Part shown: in pieces, positions 33,741-46,190 of the stretch
Numbering within the stretch: position 1 is the stretch's first letter
How the letters are laid out: the number at the start of each line of letters is the position of its first letter
Assembly (NCBI GenBank): GCA_964030475.1
Contig: CAXIPT010000004.1
Location: 2,872,439 to 2,936,438 of the forward strand
Direction of reading: 5' to 3'
Origin: Tethya wilhelma
Lineage: Eukaryota > Porifera > Demospongiae > Tethyida > Tethyidae
DNA length: 64,000 bases
Notes under the pieces: generated by a model
Seen by the model: the letters and a program-made list of their open reading frames with translations, nothing else
Database searches by the model: none
Told to the model about the DNA's origin: nothing
Program-made: the position numbers and the translations under genes

Positions 33741-35033
33741 TGTGGCTGGGATTGGAAACGCTACGCGAAATTCAGTATCATTCAATACAAAGTGGGCGGG
33801 CACTCCAAGTTGTAGATTTGAGATCTGATAGTAGCAGCTGCCATGAAAGTGCAAGAAAAAATTTACGCCAAGCCGGCTCAAGACTGAAGAAGTGGACAAA
33901 TTGTGCTAAGTAGGTTGCATTTACAGGACAAAATAGTAGTTGTCGTTCTGTTTAGTATAGTTGCCCATGTCATATGAGTGTGTATTAATTGGAAAAATTG
34001 TGAAATCATCTGTTGGTTGGACAAAATATTTGTAAAACAGAAGTATATTACCGTTTAAGAGTAGCTTTCTGTACCTCTATCTTCCTTACATTTTATCCCC
34101 GGCCTCTCTAACCCTATCAGCTGAATTCAGTGGGCCATTAGGCTTAGAATGGTACTAAACATGACTCTATCAGAGTCTGTGAGAGGGTCAAGTAAAAACT
34201 TTTACTAATGGGTATACCTGCCGGTGTAGGTAAACTTTCTGTACCTGTCACTAGCCTGAGAGAAAGATGCTTCCAGCACCAATATATAGTACTGTATTTT
34301 CAATTGTGGATATCCTTTTATATCAAATACACTTAATTTTATGCTAATAATTTGTATTATTCTCCAGATATGCCAAGAAAACTCAGGCTCTTTCACAGAA
34401 CGAAACATTACACTTTCTTGAGATAATCACCCAGTCCACTTCACCATTATTAGTCTCTATACTCTGGAGAGCCTCTTCTTTCACCTCTGACGGGAACCAA
34501 AAGCGGCCATGCAACATCATTATTGGTGTCGTATGGTTTTGCCATGCATTGCTAGTACAGAATGTCCTACATACATACTGCCTCCCAGATTTTTGACTCT
34601 TGCTACTTATTAAAGACTTTGAATTTGCTGGTATAGCAGTAAATGTCAACTCTGTGTAAGTAACTATAATTGTGTGACTGTCATTGCACACAATTCATCC
34701 TTGGCAATGTACTATTTTTGATTTTTACTGCAGTGTTTTGGAAAGAAAATTGATCTAGAAGTCAGTGAACTCAGTAAAATTTACTTTGTATTGTTTAAAA
34801 ATGCAAGACATAATAATTATATTATGATGATATAACCGTAGTGTTGATATTATGCAGAGTATATATATCAACCTGAACCATAGCTGCACAGCTCGCTGAG
34901 AAAGAGAATACATCAAAGTAGCTGTGCTGCTCAAGTAAATGCGCGCGTGCATATATTACAATTCGGAGTGTCTGTATTAGCATATGGGTGCTTCCAATCC
35001 AGGTTACGTAGTCTATAATATCTATGGTAATAC
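33733..35033. mobile_element. Element with gactatgtggctgggattgg / inverse ends, carrying an ORF
   Basis: Left end gactatgtggctgggattgg aaacgc; right end gcttccaatccaggttacgtagtc. Related ends occur at 19045 and at 46191-47030. On the minus strand 34620-34399 encodes a protein-like stretch (SGRQYVCRTFCTSNAWQN, MLHGRFWFPSEVKEEALQSI). It might be a transposase remnant or a captured host exon; it is not recognised. Confidence 0.5.
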
Positions 35034-35371
35034 AGTGGATGTATCCATAAATGGCTATCTTAGTTCTCTCTAATTCTGAAATGGGAGGTGGTCTAGCAAT
35101 TAGCAGTTTTGAAATATTGAAATTTGAAGACAGCTGGTCTGGCAGTTTTGTATGGCAGCCTATACGGAGAGTGTGTCAAAACAAGATCGCCGTTTTTAAA
35201 AATCAGTACCTCTGGTAGCCGTCAGTTTTCAGTGAGTATAGTTTGTTGTGACTATGATTAAAAAATTGACAGGGTGGGAAGCGTACTGGCTACTTGTGCT
35301 TGTTCAGGAAGAACACGAATAGAAATTTTCAATACATTTTTAATGGAACGTGACACGGAGCAATTTTTTTA

Positions 35372-35880
35372 GTATAGACCTTATGCAATTACGTTAAATT
35401 GTGTCATGACTTTCATAGCAACACCGGATGCGCTGCTAACTGCCGCCATTTTGAAGGGCAAAAATATAATGGCTGACATACGGAAACAAACAAATATTTT
35501 GCATGATTAGGCTTTTTTTGTGATTCACAACTACCAAGACAGAATATAGCTAGCCCAGAGCGTGGAAGCAATAGTACCAACTACGCAACAAAGATTATGA
35601 TACAGGGCCAAGAACTACAATTTTTGTCACCGTCTGCTAGCTGTTCTAGCTGCCCCTGCTCAAGGATCACTTCGTAAGTCTATAGGGCTCTCTGAGTGAA
35701 GGTAATCGAGCGTATGTAAGTTAACTATCTCCAGGGTTTTACTGCAAAAATTCTTCGAAGAAGCTGTCACTTTCTTGCATTGCTGCTGTACTTCCACGCT
35801 AAATTTGCCCTTCAAAATGGCGGCGTTAGCAACGCATGCGCGGTTTCTAAGTCGTGACGTCAATTGCATAAGGTCTGTAC
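35372..35880. mobile_element. Non-autonomous element, gtatagaccttatgcaatt termini
   Basis: Left end gtatagaccttatgcaatta; right end caattgcataaggtctgtac. Subterminal ccgccattttgaagggcaaa is inverted near 35805. 509 bp, no coding capacity. Confidence 0.8.
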
Positions 35881-36553
35881 GGAGAAAAGTTAAGTCCGTG
35901 TCCCGTTATTTCTGGTATATAATGCTACCACTCGTCTACCTCTCCGTTATTTTTCAAACACATCATGTGAGAAGTTTTACCAGGCCTTCACCGGCTTAGC
36001 TTTGCAACTCCCGAAATATAAAATACGTGCATGCTGGGGAAGGCCTGGGAACGAGGCTACCCCCGTTAGACGAGCAGTACCATTGTAATGCGTAATAACT
36101 CGATTTAACACATTATACACATAACGCTCATAAATGCAATTTTAATCACTTACTGGTCTTTTAGTTTCCTGCACAGGTTTACAATGCATTGTTAGAAGAG
36201 AATATTCTTCATGAGTTGAACTAGATCTAGAGTCCTAGTACATTCATGTGTGCAAGTGGACATGCATCATAGTGAGCCCCAATAGTTACTTAGTTTGTTT
36301 TGAAAAACTAAACCTATTGTTACTATAATTGGGGCGAGCCTGAGCGAGCCCCATGTGGAACGGTGAAACATTGAGGAAGTGTAATGCCTGCACGACATTG
36401 ACCAAACCGGAAATAGCTAAGCTGCTCGAATAACACGAAAGCCAAAAAATTTATAAAGATCCGGGCCTCAGACTTACAGTATTTCTATTTACACGCGCGC
36501 ACGCAAAATCGAAAAACAAAAAGCAAGCTGGATGCACGCACCGAGGCACGCAC

Positions 36554-37203
36554 TAGTCTAGTCCTAGACCCCACCTCTTTCGCCAGCGAAAAATAGGGGT
36601 CTAGAAAAACTGGTGCACTTCTGGTGAAATTCTGGAATGTATCTGCGTCATGATTCACGTGCAGTCTGACCTCAAAAATTTATTGGATCTTTCTGCATTT
36701 TCGCGAGCAAGTTTCAACACAGATCAATCGTTTTTTTGTGTCCAAGCAGGAGACTCTACAGTGAACATTAAGCCCTGAGAAAAGAGTAGTCAGTAAATAA
36801 TCTTCACCGAATAGATCGAGTGCTTCAAGTCAAAAGACACGCTAACCCTACCCACTGCAATTTCCGTAGCTCATGCCTTTGTAATAACTAAATTCTTATC
36901 TGTCCAATTTAGAGATGAAAGCGCTAGCTTCAGCGATGTCAATGGTATGTTGTTTAGAGTTTCATCAGGTTTCAAAACTTTTGTACACACACACAAAAAT
37001 TCTACAGACTATAGTCAGTTTACAAGTAACAATTTTTCGTGACTTCCACAATCAACGTTCAGTCATGTATAATTGTCACATGACTTCATGTAAGCAATCT
37101 GATTGGCTCTGGCCATTTTCGAGCAGAGAACGCCGGAAGTGCGCCAGTTTTTCTAGACCCCTATTTTTCACTGGCGAAAGAGGTGGGGTCTAGGACTAGA
37201 CTA
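36554..37203. mobile_element. Foldback element, agtctagtcctagacccc termini
   Basis: Left arm agtctagtcctagaccccac followed by ctctttcgccagcgaaaaat; the right arm is the exact inverse. 650 bp. The open frame near 36915 has no coding signature I trust. The stretch 35881-36553 holds solo repeat ends (gcctgggaacgaggctac; ggggcgagcctgagcgagcc) but no gene. Confidence 0.85.
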
Positions 37204-37653
37204 TAGGCACACACTTACACATCGAAAAGTCTTTCAAGTTGCTGCTTTTAGTCTGACAGCACTGCCACTTACAGTCAGCTCAGCCTAGCTATAGCTATAG
37301 TTGCTCATTTCTTCACAGACACAGCCTTGTTCCCAGCTGAATGGACACCTACACTGTACACACTGACAGCCAGATTCAGATGGTGCGGGTACCCGTATAC
37401 TATCAGCCTGCTTGTCAGTTAGTAACCTTGAGTACTCAAAATCATTTCAATAAGTTCGCCCATAGATAATAGGTTTGCTATAACAGGAGTAGATAATCAT
37501 GCGTTTATCTACTAATAGCATGGTCTTGTAAATAAAGATCCTTCGCTCAGGCTTGCCCAATGATGTTTCCATCTGACTAGTAGGTATAGATACTAATTTT
37601 GTTACTAGATACAAGTTGAGCCCATTCAAACAAACAATGAGAACGGATAAAAT

Positions 37654-38573
37654 GAAAGCACCTATGGTGCACAAGCCTCGGCGCACTCATATAGCATGCA
37701 AAACAAAACATGAATGATGCAGTGTATCAGTAAAGGAAGACCGTCATCATTGAGTATTGAGACCCAAGTAAGCTGGCATCTTGAAATAAACTTAATTAAG
37801 TTCCAAAGACCTGCTGCAATCAAGCCGGTACATGTATGTCACGATCAAGTTGAGTAGGAGTTGTAGCCAGCCTAGCTATAATCTATAGAACACTCACTTA
37901 AGACTAAATATCCATTGAACGGTGAAACTTGAACAGTTACACGTACTGCAGATGCTTATTTACATTTGAATGACAGATCATCAGATCATCTATAATCTGA
38001 CACTGACTCAGTACTGATTCAGGCATCAGTGCAACCTAAAGCTCACTCAAAACAACACATATGTATCTAAGATCAGTAATATCATCATAATAGTTATACA
38101 AAGTGCTATCTTACTTGAGTTACCTGCCTGAACAATAGTCTGGAGTATCCAGACCCTTTGCACGCGCGGGAAAAAGGGTCTGGATACTCCAGACCCTTTT
38201 TCCCGCGCGTAGTTTTAGCGCGCGTGTAAAGGGTCTGGATACTCCAGACTACCTGAACAAGCAGCCAAGATATCTAAATCCTCCAAGCCTACTGTATTTC
38301 TAGATAACGCACACTACATGGGGTGTGATCGACGATGGGTGCGGTTTCGAAGCCTAAGCGCTCAGAGATGCACAAAAGCCTCAGATCTCAGAAACTACAT
38401 TGTTTTGCAAGATTCTACACATCAAATTTCAAGATTATTTCGATTCATGAACGTGAGTACCTTCCATTGTGACTCTAGAGCTGCCGTTCTTCAGATAATT
38501 TAGTAACAGACACACACACATGCAAAATGACTACCGTAACCCTCTGCACGTGCTACGCACGCGCCGAGGCTTA
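37654..38573. mobile_element. Non-autonomous element, taagcctcggcgc termini (copy B)
   Basis: Left end gaaagcacctatggtgcaca agcctcggcgc; right end ctctgcacgtgctacgc, gcgccgaggcttaa. A compact palindromic insertion at 38137-38250 (agtctggagtatccagaccc, three copies in alternating orientation) sits inside. A minus-strand frame at 37447-37686 overlaps its left end and holds a hydrophobic stretch (FILSVLIVCLNGLNLYLV); unsupported as a gene. Confidence 0.75.
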
Positions 38574-38603
38574 ATTATACCTAATACTAGAAGAATGCAA
38601 GGC

Positions 38604-39222
38604 ATTGTGGGGCGAGCCTGAGCGAGCGCAGCATTTTGCATGAGTTGTACAGCAAGTGTGTGGAGATACTTATCACACAAGTTGTCAGAATGCATAGAAA
38701 ACTGAGTGTCCAAATGACTGTAGTGTGAACGTCAGAAGTTAGCTTACACAAAGGATTGCAAATGAGATGTAAGGTCTAGGGTTGTTTTCGATCTATCTCT
38801 TACCTAGCTCTGATACTGTATGGGGTTGAGCAAGCCTGGCATCATGGTTTTTCTCCTTGTTTCTTCCTATCTTTGAAGTTTCTGTTGGGTGCTGCGGTTG
38901 AACTGTTTCTGTGCCTTCTCTCATAGGATATGCTTAGCATCTATCTTGTTTTAACTGCCTAAGTCTCACAACCTCTAGCTATCAGCTGAATCATTTCTTA
39001 ACTGTTTTGCTCAGCTGCCTCTGTCTGATTTCTCGACTGTCTCGAAAACACATGCTCACTCTAAACTTATGGGCATGCGTGAGTAATGCATTGTACATGG
39101 TACGGGTCGATTGTTATGTTAGCTAGAAATTAGTAGGTGAACACACAAAGTCCAACAATGACAGACAGACGCTCCCGACGTACAACTCGCTATCTGGGGC
39201 TCGCTCAGGCTCGCCCCAATAA
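38604..39222. mobile_element. Element with ggggcgagcctgagcgagc termini
   Basis: Left end attgtggggcgagcctgagc; right end gctcgctcaggctcgccccaat. 619 bp. A solo end occurs at 36331-36352. No coding capacity. Confidence 0.75.
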
Positions 39223-39253
39223 TACCACAATAGGGACATGTATATACACACAC

Positions 39254-39609
39254 CTGATGATGTCCATCAACAAGGTATTGTTCTACTCCAACGTCCTCTC
39301 CATCCACATCTGGCGGGTATGGCTCCGGAAAAAAATTCAGTTCTTTATTTTCAGTGAAGAACTTGATGTTGTTATTTACTATCTTACACTTTTTCAGAAC
39401 AAAATCCAGTACCTCCTTCCTTTTGGTATCACTTTTTAAATGCTTCTGGAAAACTATAAAAATGCCTTCATGATCAACTTGCTTGCGAACTTCACGCTCA
39501 AACTCCTCAGTACCTCCCGAATCCTTACAATATGAACGTAATTTCATAAAGGAGATTCCATACTTTTCGGTTAACTTTAATTGATCAAGGATGTGACTGT
39601 TTGCTCCAG
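39254..39609 (-). CDS. Internal exon homologous to the 2A-gene exon at 15453
   Basis: A clean 356-nt exon with acceptor atgcag and donor GTGTGT; it enters in phase 1 and leaves in phase 0, exactly as the 15453-15734 exon. It encodes 118 aa including SFMKLRSYCKDSGGTEEFER, EVRKQVDHEGIF and EPYPPDVDGEDVGVEQYLVD. Similarity to the paralogue runs from the start through EEFEREVRKQ and the LKKCKIV region. The domain is unrecognised. Flanking exons were not found, and whether a 2A exon follows is unknown. The gene may continue on sequence missing from this scaffold. Confidence 0.65.
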
Positions 39610-39678
39610 CTGCATTGTAATAAGAACAGCCATGCAATTAAGTTTCATAGGCAAACACTAGTTACACTTACTTCTGGT

Positions 39679-40283
39679 TTAAGGTTCTGGGATACAGGCA
39701 AATTAATTGCAAGACCGCACTGCACATTATTCAGTATATAGCAAAAACTGCTCATTGCACAGTGCCAAAATTTTACACACTAGTTCAGCTATAATTTATG
39801 CTACTCTAGGCTGAATTTGGTTGTTAGCACAAGTTTAGCTAACTAAAGCGAAGAGCTCAAAACTTAGCAATTTTTTGACATAAAATATTTGCAACAGTAG
39901 GCTTAGTGGAGTGAATCAAGGCAGACACGCAGAAATCCAACTGTAATTGTGAGGGATTAGCGAAAAGTTTTTTAAAAAATCGCTTACTTGCTTGGGAAAT
40001 ATAGTGAAGTTTGTTGATTCTTGACTCACACTGAGGTCGGGTCTGCTCATTGTACGAGTGTTTCTTTCATTTTACGAAGCAGTATTCCACAAAAACTCTT
40101 CGCCAGTCCCTAGTCAGTATAAAAAACAAGCTCAGAAAGCACTAGAGCAAAGATGAACTGCCTTATCTATGGCTATATTTGACATCAAAAATTTTATGGC
40201 CATATCTCCGCCATTTTTGATACTGATTTTGACGAAAAAATTTCGTTTCGTTTAATTAAGCAAACGGTATCCCAGAACCTTAA
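39679..40283. mobile_element. Non-autonomous element, ttaaggttctgggatacag termini (copy 1)
   Basis: Left end ttaaggttctgggatacagg; right end ggtatcccagaaccttaa. 605 bp. Collinear with 49829-50417 in the same orientation (shared aaaaactgctcattgcacag and tttacacactagt). No coding capacity. Confidence 0.85.
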
Positions 40284-41045
40284 GCCCCACCTCTTTAGCA
40301 TGTGTGTGTATGTATATACCGTATAGCTAGAAATTTTCGAGGAATAAAATTTTAAGATAAAGTTTTCTTGGCTCGTTTTCTCTGTAGTCTCTAGGATTAG
40401 AAACTTAGCGCTACTTGTGGTAGTAGAGGGATGGTTAGTCTATACATTTATAAGTTTAGTTTGTGCTCAAAGCCACGGAGAAAGAAACGGGCCCTTAATT
40501 GCAGAACGTTATAGGCAGGTCACGTGATCGCTCAAACTTCAGCATAATTTTTTGCCAAGTGGGAGACTGTTTTTTCCTCTGTTTGTGATTAAGAGAGTCT
40601 AAGAATGTAAGCTAGGCCTTTGTGTGACTATTGAGAGCATACTCGGACTCCCAACCACCCGATTTACTGGCCTATAAGAAGAATATCTCATGCTGAAAGT
40701 GTGAAATCAGTGAAATTCAGTTATGGTGAGTTTATTGATCTAGTATTATTAGATTTTAATCTGATAACTTGTCTAATTTATGAGAGCAGCTGTAGCTATA
40801 GCTTATAATAATATAATATGCACAAATTTATGATCAGAAGTGTAGCATTCCCATGCAGCTAGTATTCTGCTTCAATGAACCCCCTACTACATGTATACTG
40901 AGCTGGCTAGCTATGGCAACATGACTAAGGATCGAGGAGGGTCTAGCTTGATCGAAACTGTGTTGTAGATATGTTATTTACTACCACATTTATTATTTTT
41001 GCAGGCTGAAGTATGTTGTCCGTATCGAGTACTTTGAAACAGTAT
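40284..41045. other. No gene seen
   Basis: AT-rich DNA. An isolated short piece cgtatagctagaaattttcg near 40319 belongs to a MITE family also seen at 17563. A possible ATG-donor pair at 40725 (ttATGGTGAGT) is too weak to call. Confidence 0.4.
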
Positions 41046-41252
41046 CTAAGTCAGAGATGCATGCAATGGCTTTGCAATGCTGGTATATTCTTCACTGATC
41101 TCAAAAGCCACCTTCCCACCATCAGTAAAAGTCAGACCAACAGCATGGAACATACCCAGTGAATGCATAATCAAGGAATTCCAAGCGTGGAATTGCAGAG
41201 ATTTAAAGCCAAACTGATTACTGATCAAATATATTATGTGCACTATAGCAGT
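41046..41252 (-). CDS. Possible terminal exon, unrecognised protein
   Basis: An acceptor gttgtgtgtgtgcag is followed by 68 codons to TAG in phase 0, reading TAIVHIIYLISNQFGFKSL, AWNSLIMHSLGMFHAVGL, and GGKVAFEISEEYTS. Composition looks coding and the predicted helices are amphipathic. No upstream exon was found on the minus strand before the foldback element at 41411. Not recognised. Confidence 0.45.
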   Translation of the reverse strand, partial: TAIVHIIYLISNQFGFKSLQFHAWNSLIMHSLGMFHAVGLTFTDGGKVAFEISEEYTSIAKPLHASLT

Positions 41253-41410
41253 CTGCACACACACAACAATAAAATGTATGGTAAATTGTATATGTATTAA
41301 CAAGTTCTTATAAATCACTCCCCCATTGTCAATGCAATTGATCTGATCACTGTGAATGCCATCCATTAGTATAATAATTATTATGTACAGTACTGCATCA
41401 TAGATATAAT

Positions 41411-42065
41411 ATAGCCTCGTACCCAGGCCACTCCCTCTTTTTAGTGTTTCACGCTAAAAATCGGGAGGGCCTGGTACATGTCCTCACGTGAAGTACGTCA
41501 TAACCGCGTCATATTTAATTGCGCGTGGGCGTGTTGCATGCGCTAGGCACGAGTTCTATGTTTCGCCCACGCAAATAATTTTAGTTTTGCTGGCAAGCTC
41601 GCGGCAAGATGGCTGTTTTCTAGTATTAGGCAAGAAAATTTGTGACAAGACTCGAAAATTCGCTTCTTTTTCGTAAAAACAACGAAAGAATTTGTGTAAG
41701 TCAAGAAAGAAGCAATAATAAAACTGTTTGAATTCCGTTGGAGCCGTCTTGGACCTGCCACAAGCTCAAACCGTTTGCTACCTGTAGAAACAGAGATTTA
41801 GCTCGCTATAGTGAAGCGCTAGGCATGCTTGTAAGTGCTAGTCAGGCGTAGCCTGACTCAGTAGACTGTAGGCCGGCTAGCGCCTAGTACAGTATAAGGC
41901 TCAATCTACTATTGTACAACTGCGTGGGTGCAAAAACCAATATTCTTAGGCAATACAGGTGATGCAATGGCTTCGCCCACGCTCACTAATTACTGTTCGA
42001 CCTCACGTGATTACATTTTTAGCGTGAAACACTAAAAAGAGGGAGTGGCCTGGGTACGAGGCTAG
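41411..42065. mobile_element. Foldback element, tagcctcgtacccaggcc termini, 655 bp
   Basis: Left arm tagcctcgtacccaggccac tccctcttt and ttagtgtttcacgctaaaaa; the right arm is the inverse. The largest of this family here. Internal cttcgcccacgc also occurs on both sides. Small frames inside are not credible genes. Confidence 0.85.
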
Positions 42066-42902
42066 ATATAATATATAATATAAGTAGCATCAGCTCAGGG
42101 TGGTTAAGGCATGTCTAACAAAATAGTGCGCGTCTAGGCAACCAACCGCATAATCAATGACATTTATAATCATGAGTTGGAAAAAGTCGACTCTACACTT
42201 CAAAAATTAAGACTATGATGGTTTCTAGCTTTAGTTTTCACTGATTAGGCTATGCCACGGTAGACCTCGTAGAGTGAGCTACAGAATTCTCTGAGCAAAC
42301 TTCCGTACGCTAATTTTAATATGACGTAATGCCCAAAGTTGGCAAAGGGCACATGGTCTGCAAGTTTTGTGTACAATTTGATATGAATTCCGGCCAACAC
42401 TGACATTTGCAAGAGTTTTAGCAAGCTTTGTGAAGCTACGAACGCTTAGTTTAGAATAGTTTTAGGCAATCTATCGGAGGGATTTGGGAATTATAGCACA
42501 GAAGGTGAGTTATTTGCATGAATAGGTCTAAAAACCATGGTAATGAAAGCACCAAGGTGCATAAGCCTCGGCACACTAACTAGCATGCACAACTAAACAT
42601 GTATGCATGACTTATGACCAGCACCATTCACTGCATAAGAGGTGTAGTCTGGTGTATCCAGACTATAAGAGGTGTCAGCCTAGCAAAATCAGCTCTAGCC
42701 TGCTGCAATTACTAAGGATGTACTGAGCTGTGGTCAGCCTATAGTTATAATATTTAAACCTCTGTTTAGAAATTCATTGAATATACTTTTGATGCTTGTC
42801 ACAGTAGCACTTGCAAATTGAATGCTCAGCTGTAGCCAGCTACTGAGTATCCGGTATATGCTAGTCAGCCTGAGGCAGGCTTTGATACACAACTAACGTA
42901 CT

Positions 42903-43807
42903 TAGTCTCGCTAGCCAGACTCTCCGCAAGTCTCGCTAGCCAGACTCTCCGCAAAAAATGGGAGAGTCTGGTAGATTGCGCATACTACTTTTTGTTCCAC
43001 ATTACCAGAATCTGGTAAACCACAGTGAGTAAGATTGGTTAGATAAGTGGCAGGAAGCTCCACTCATGCAAAGACTGCTGTACAAATCCTATGGGTAGAT
43101 TATGTAATGTTATGCAAGGGGTAGTCACTCCCACTCCGTGTATGGTTCCGTTTGTGACCGGGATCAAGATGGAATCAAGAAATCAAAGCAGATTTTCAAC
43201 AAGAATCAAGCGATCAAGCTTGCTTTGTAGTCGAAACTCGATCAAGATCAAGAATGCCGCAACTATTATGACGTAATAGCTAGACTGTGCAATTTTAATT
43301 TTTTTTCCGTCTAAATAGAAATGTATATACGGTTAGCTGGTTAGAGCGAGCTCTGCTCGTAAAAGTGAGAGAGAGTTCGATTTGCCAGTCTGGATTGGTG
43401 CAGATGACACTTTTACTCCAGTGTACACCTAGTACCAGCGTTGAATTCATTTTGTAGCAGTTCCTTCTCAAACTGTAGTTAGTTACGCGTTTCACGTGCA
43501 ACCGCCTGAGGGTCAAAGTTCATTGATCAAGCGCTAGGTTTGACTTCGATCAAAGGATCAAGGACAATTTTTACTGTAGATCAAGCGATCAAGGCGACTT
43601 TTAGTGGATCAAGACTCTTGATCCCGGTCGCAAACGGAACTTACACGGAGTGGGAGTGACTACCCCTTGTTATGGTAGCACCCACTTAACTTGACCACGG
43701 GTTACAACTATGGTCATTACCAGATTCTGGTAACGTGGAACAAAAAGTAGTATACGCAATCCACCAGACTCTCCCATTTTTTGAGGAGAGTCTGGCTAGC
43801 GAGACTA
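42903..43807. mobile_element. Foldback element nested in copy C
   Basis: Left arm tagtctcgctagccagactc (partly duplicated in tandem), gggagagtctggtagattgc, ttccacattaccagaatctg; the right arm at 43720-43807 is the inverse. It is itself split by the element at 43117-43673. Confidence 0.85.
43117..43673. mobile_element. Innermost foldback element, aaggggtagtcactcccact termini
   Basis: Left arm aaggggtagtcactcccact ccgtg, ggttccgtttgtgaccggga tcaaga; the right arm is the inverse. Interior copies of gatcaagcgatcaag recall the ggtcaacggtcaa repeats of 13326-13639, so the two may be related. Confidence 0.85.
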
Positions 43808-44389
43808 TAACCTACTATGATGGATACTTCTATACAAAGTATTATCTCACTATATTCAATTTGCAATCAATGAGTTACTTACCTGTCCAAGCAGCTAAGC
43901 CAGCCAAACTAAAGTCCTTCTAGAAGCTCATGTCAATGTAGTCTCGTCTCGTCTCCGGCCTTGGAGAAGGGGTGGGGTCTGGGGACGAGACTAATGTCAA
44001 TGATTCAAGCTCTACTGTTTCTAGATAACGCACACTACATGGGGCGGGATCAATAGGTGCGGTTTCGAAGCTAAGCGCTCAGAGAAGCACAAAAGCCTCA
44101 AATCTCAGAAACTACAGTGTCTTGCAAGATTCTACACAACAAATTTCTAGATAATTTCGATTCATGAACGTAAGTACCTTCCGTTCGGACCATAGAGCTA
44201 GCTGCCATTCTTCAGATAATCTAGTAACAGACAGACAGACACACACACACACACAAAACGACTACCGTAATCACGTGCCGAGGCTTAACAAATGGCTTTT
44301 TGCAGCTAAATTACAACATACTTACAAATTCAAGAATCCCTCCGATGAAAACTTAGTTAGTACACTAAAGTTTAGCCATAACTATATAC

Positions 44390-44618
44390 CATATAGCACA
44401 AAAATTTGGCGGATTTTAATATTGGCAGATTGGCAGTTTTGGTAAGGACTGCCAATATTAAATCTGCCAACAGTTATATATTTTGGTGCATGCACATATA
44501 TATGCATACGATACGTGTATTGCTGCGTGCGCAAATGCCAAAATAAAATCCGCCAATCATGAAATTTTTGACAATCTGCCAAATTTTATTCCCGCCAATA
44601 TTTTGTGCTATACGGTAT
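44390..44618. repeat. MITE copy (family of 21172 and 47561)
   Basis: Starts ccatatagcacaaaaatttg and ends with the inverse ttttgtgctatacggta. It contains gccaatattaaatctgccaa. Confidence 0.75.
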
Positions 44619-44879
44619 TTAGGCCGCTTATTGCTGTGATCTTCATAGTTGGCAAACTCAATTTAGTGTTTTTCATATACCTAATTGAGTATTCATTTAT
44701 TCATAGTTAATTAAATATTTGCGGTTCATTAATCTGTCAAGATCTTAAAATAGATTATAGTTTCATTATATACACAAATATTTGATACTAGTTTTCTGGT
44801 TTCTGAATTATCTGCATTGGAAATCCATGCAAAATTTTCTACAAAATCTGCTTAGAATCTTGCTTTTCCAGAGAAAAAG

Positions 44880-45680
44880 CAGCTTTTAGCTCGAGGTCGC
44901 ATCACTTCCGGTGACCCTCCGTAAGACACGGACGGACGGACGGACGGACGGACACACGGACAGACAAAACTTTGCTTATAATATGATGTTGTTGACCCAG
45001 GCCTTAAGTACACAGAGTCGGGTTTATTCAATATTACCGAGTGTATTTCATGTAGAGCCCTGGTATATAGACATGTTCTAACATCATATTATAAGCAAAG
45101 TTTTGTGTGTCCGTCCATGTGTCCGTGTGTTACGGAGGGTCACCGGAAGTGATGCGACCTCGAGCTAAAAGCTGCTTTTTCTCTGGACCATGGAGAATAC
45201 AAGCTAAGAAAAGAAAGCCAGCTTATACAGTGCTAGCCTAGGATAAAACAACAAGCGATACAAGTATGGCTAACTGTTTTTGAGATCGCTGACAAGGCTT
45301 ACCAGTGGCATCTGTATCCGACAAAGAAGCGCGATATGGGACCCAATCTTTCACAAAGAAGCGTAACGAGGTGAGAACACTCACTACTAGGAGTCTGCTT
45401 CTCTGTCGCTGTACACGAAACACAGCTAGCCAGATAACGAGTTTCTTTGCCAGCTGATTGCAAAAATGGCGGAAGTCGGAAAAGGGTCGTTTGTGACGTC
45501 ACGTTGTGAGGTAAATTGCTGAGCTGGCCAAATTGCAAAGAGTAGCAGCATACTTTGTATGGTTACCTTTCACTACCCAGTTGTAGATACCTGTGCTGGC
45601 ATCATGCACCTAGCAGTAAACATTAGAATACTCTATACACAAGCAAGGAGCGTGGCGAGCGAAGCGAACCACACTCCTTG
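44880..45680. mobile_element. Two partial copies of the 15961 element, tail to tail
   Basis: 44880-44988 is a right end (cgaggtcgcatcacttccgg through aactttgcttataatatgat) with a (GGAC)n run at 44931-44956. 45083-45680 is a left end starting catcatattataagcaaagt and continuing to the cactccttgtat palindrome. About 95 bp of other DNA separates them. Confidence 0.7.
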
Positions 45681-46190
45681 TATATATATATATACTTAAT
45701 CTGCAAATATCAGGGTTATTACAACTTCCTATTCCTCTTTTAACAAGAATGGGTGGTAAATAATTGCAAGATCAAGATTACAGCCAGAAATTGCTATAAA
45801 TCCATGCAGTTGCCAACCCTCAAACATGCCCCAGAGAATTTTCTGGGGGCATATAATGAGCCACCCTCCTTCCAATAATCCTGGATCAGCCCCTGTATCG
45901 CAGCATAAGTTGCACAGCGAAAAATGTAGCGAGGGAATAGGGTTGAAAATGCGACTTATTATCCAGGAATTTAATACAGTAATTGCTCAAATTCTGCTGC
46001 CATGCAAGGGGAGGCACATGCACCCAGTCATGGGTATAAGGCCTCTCAGAATTTTTTTTTATAAACATAATATTATCAAAATGCCTCAAGACATGGTAGT
46101 CCATATACTTTCCTATTGATTTTGTATTGCTTGTTTATAGTATCCAGATTTACCGGCACTCTAGCGTGCATGCATAGAGTCACGGTTCCA

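Larger units (their letters stand above)
42544..44288. mobile_element. Non-autonomous element, taagcctcggcgc termini (copy C), containing two nested insertions
   Basis: Left end gaaagcaccaaggtgcataa gcctcggc; right end gaacgtaagtaccttccgtt, aacgactaccgtaa, gccgaggcttaa, as in copies A and B. It is longer than those copies because foldback element 42903-43807 interrupts it. Confidence 0.75.

Noticed and set aside
37447..37686. Minus-strand frame with a hydrophobic helix, possible receptor fragment
   Set aside because: Overlaps the terminus of a repeat element, has no supported splice partner, and the resemblance to a membrane receptor is only a 20-residue hydrophobic run.
42903..43807. CRISPR-like or clustered regular repeats
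   Set aside because: Repeats are inverted and nested, not regularly spaced direct repeats, and the genome is eukaryotic.
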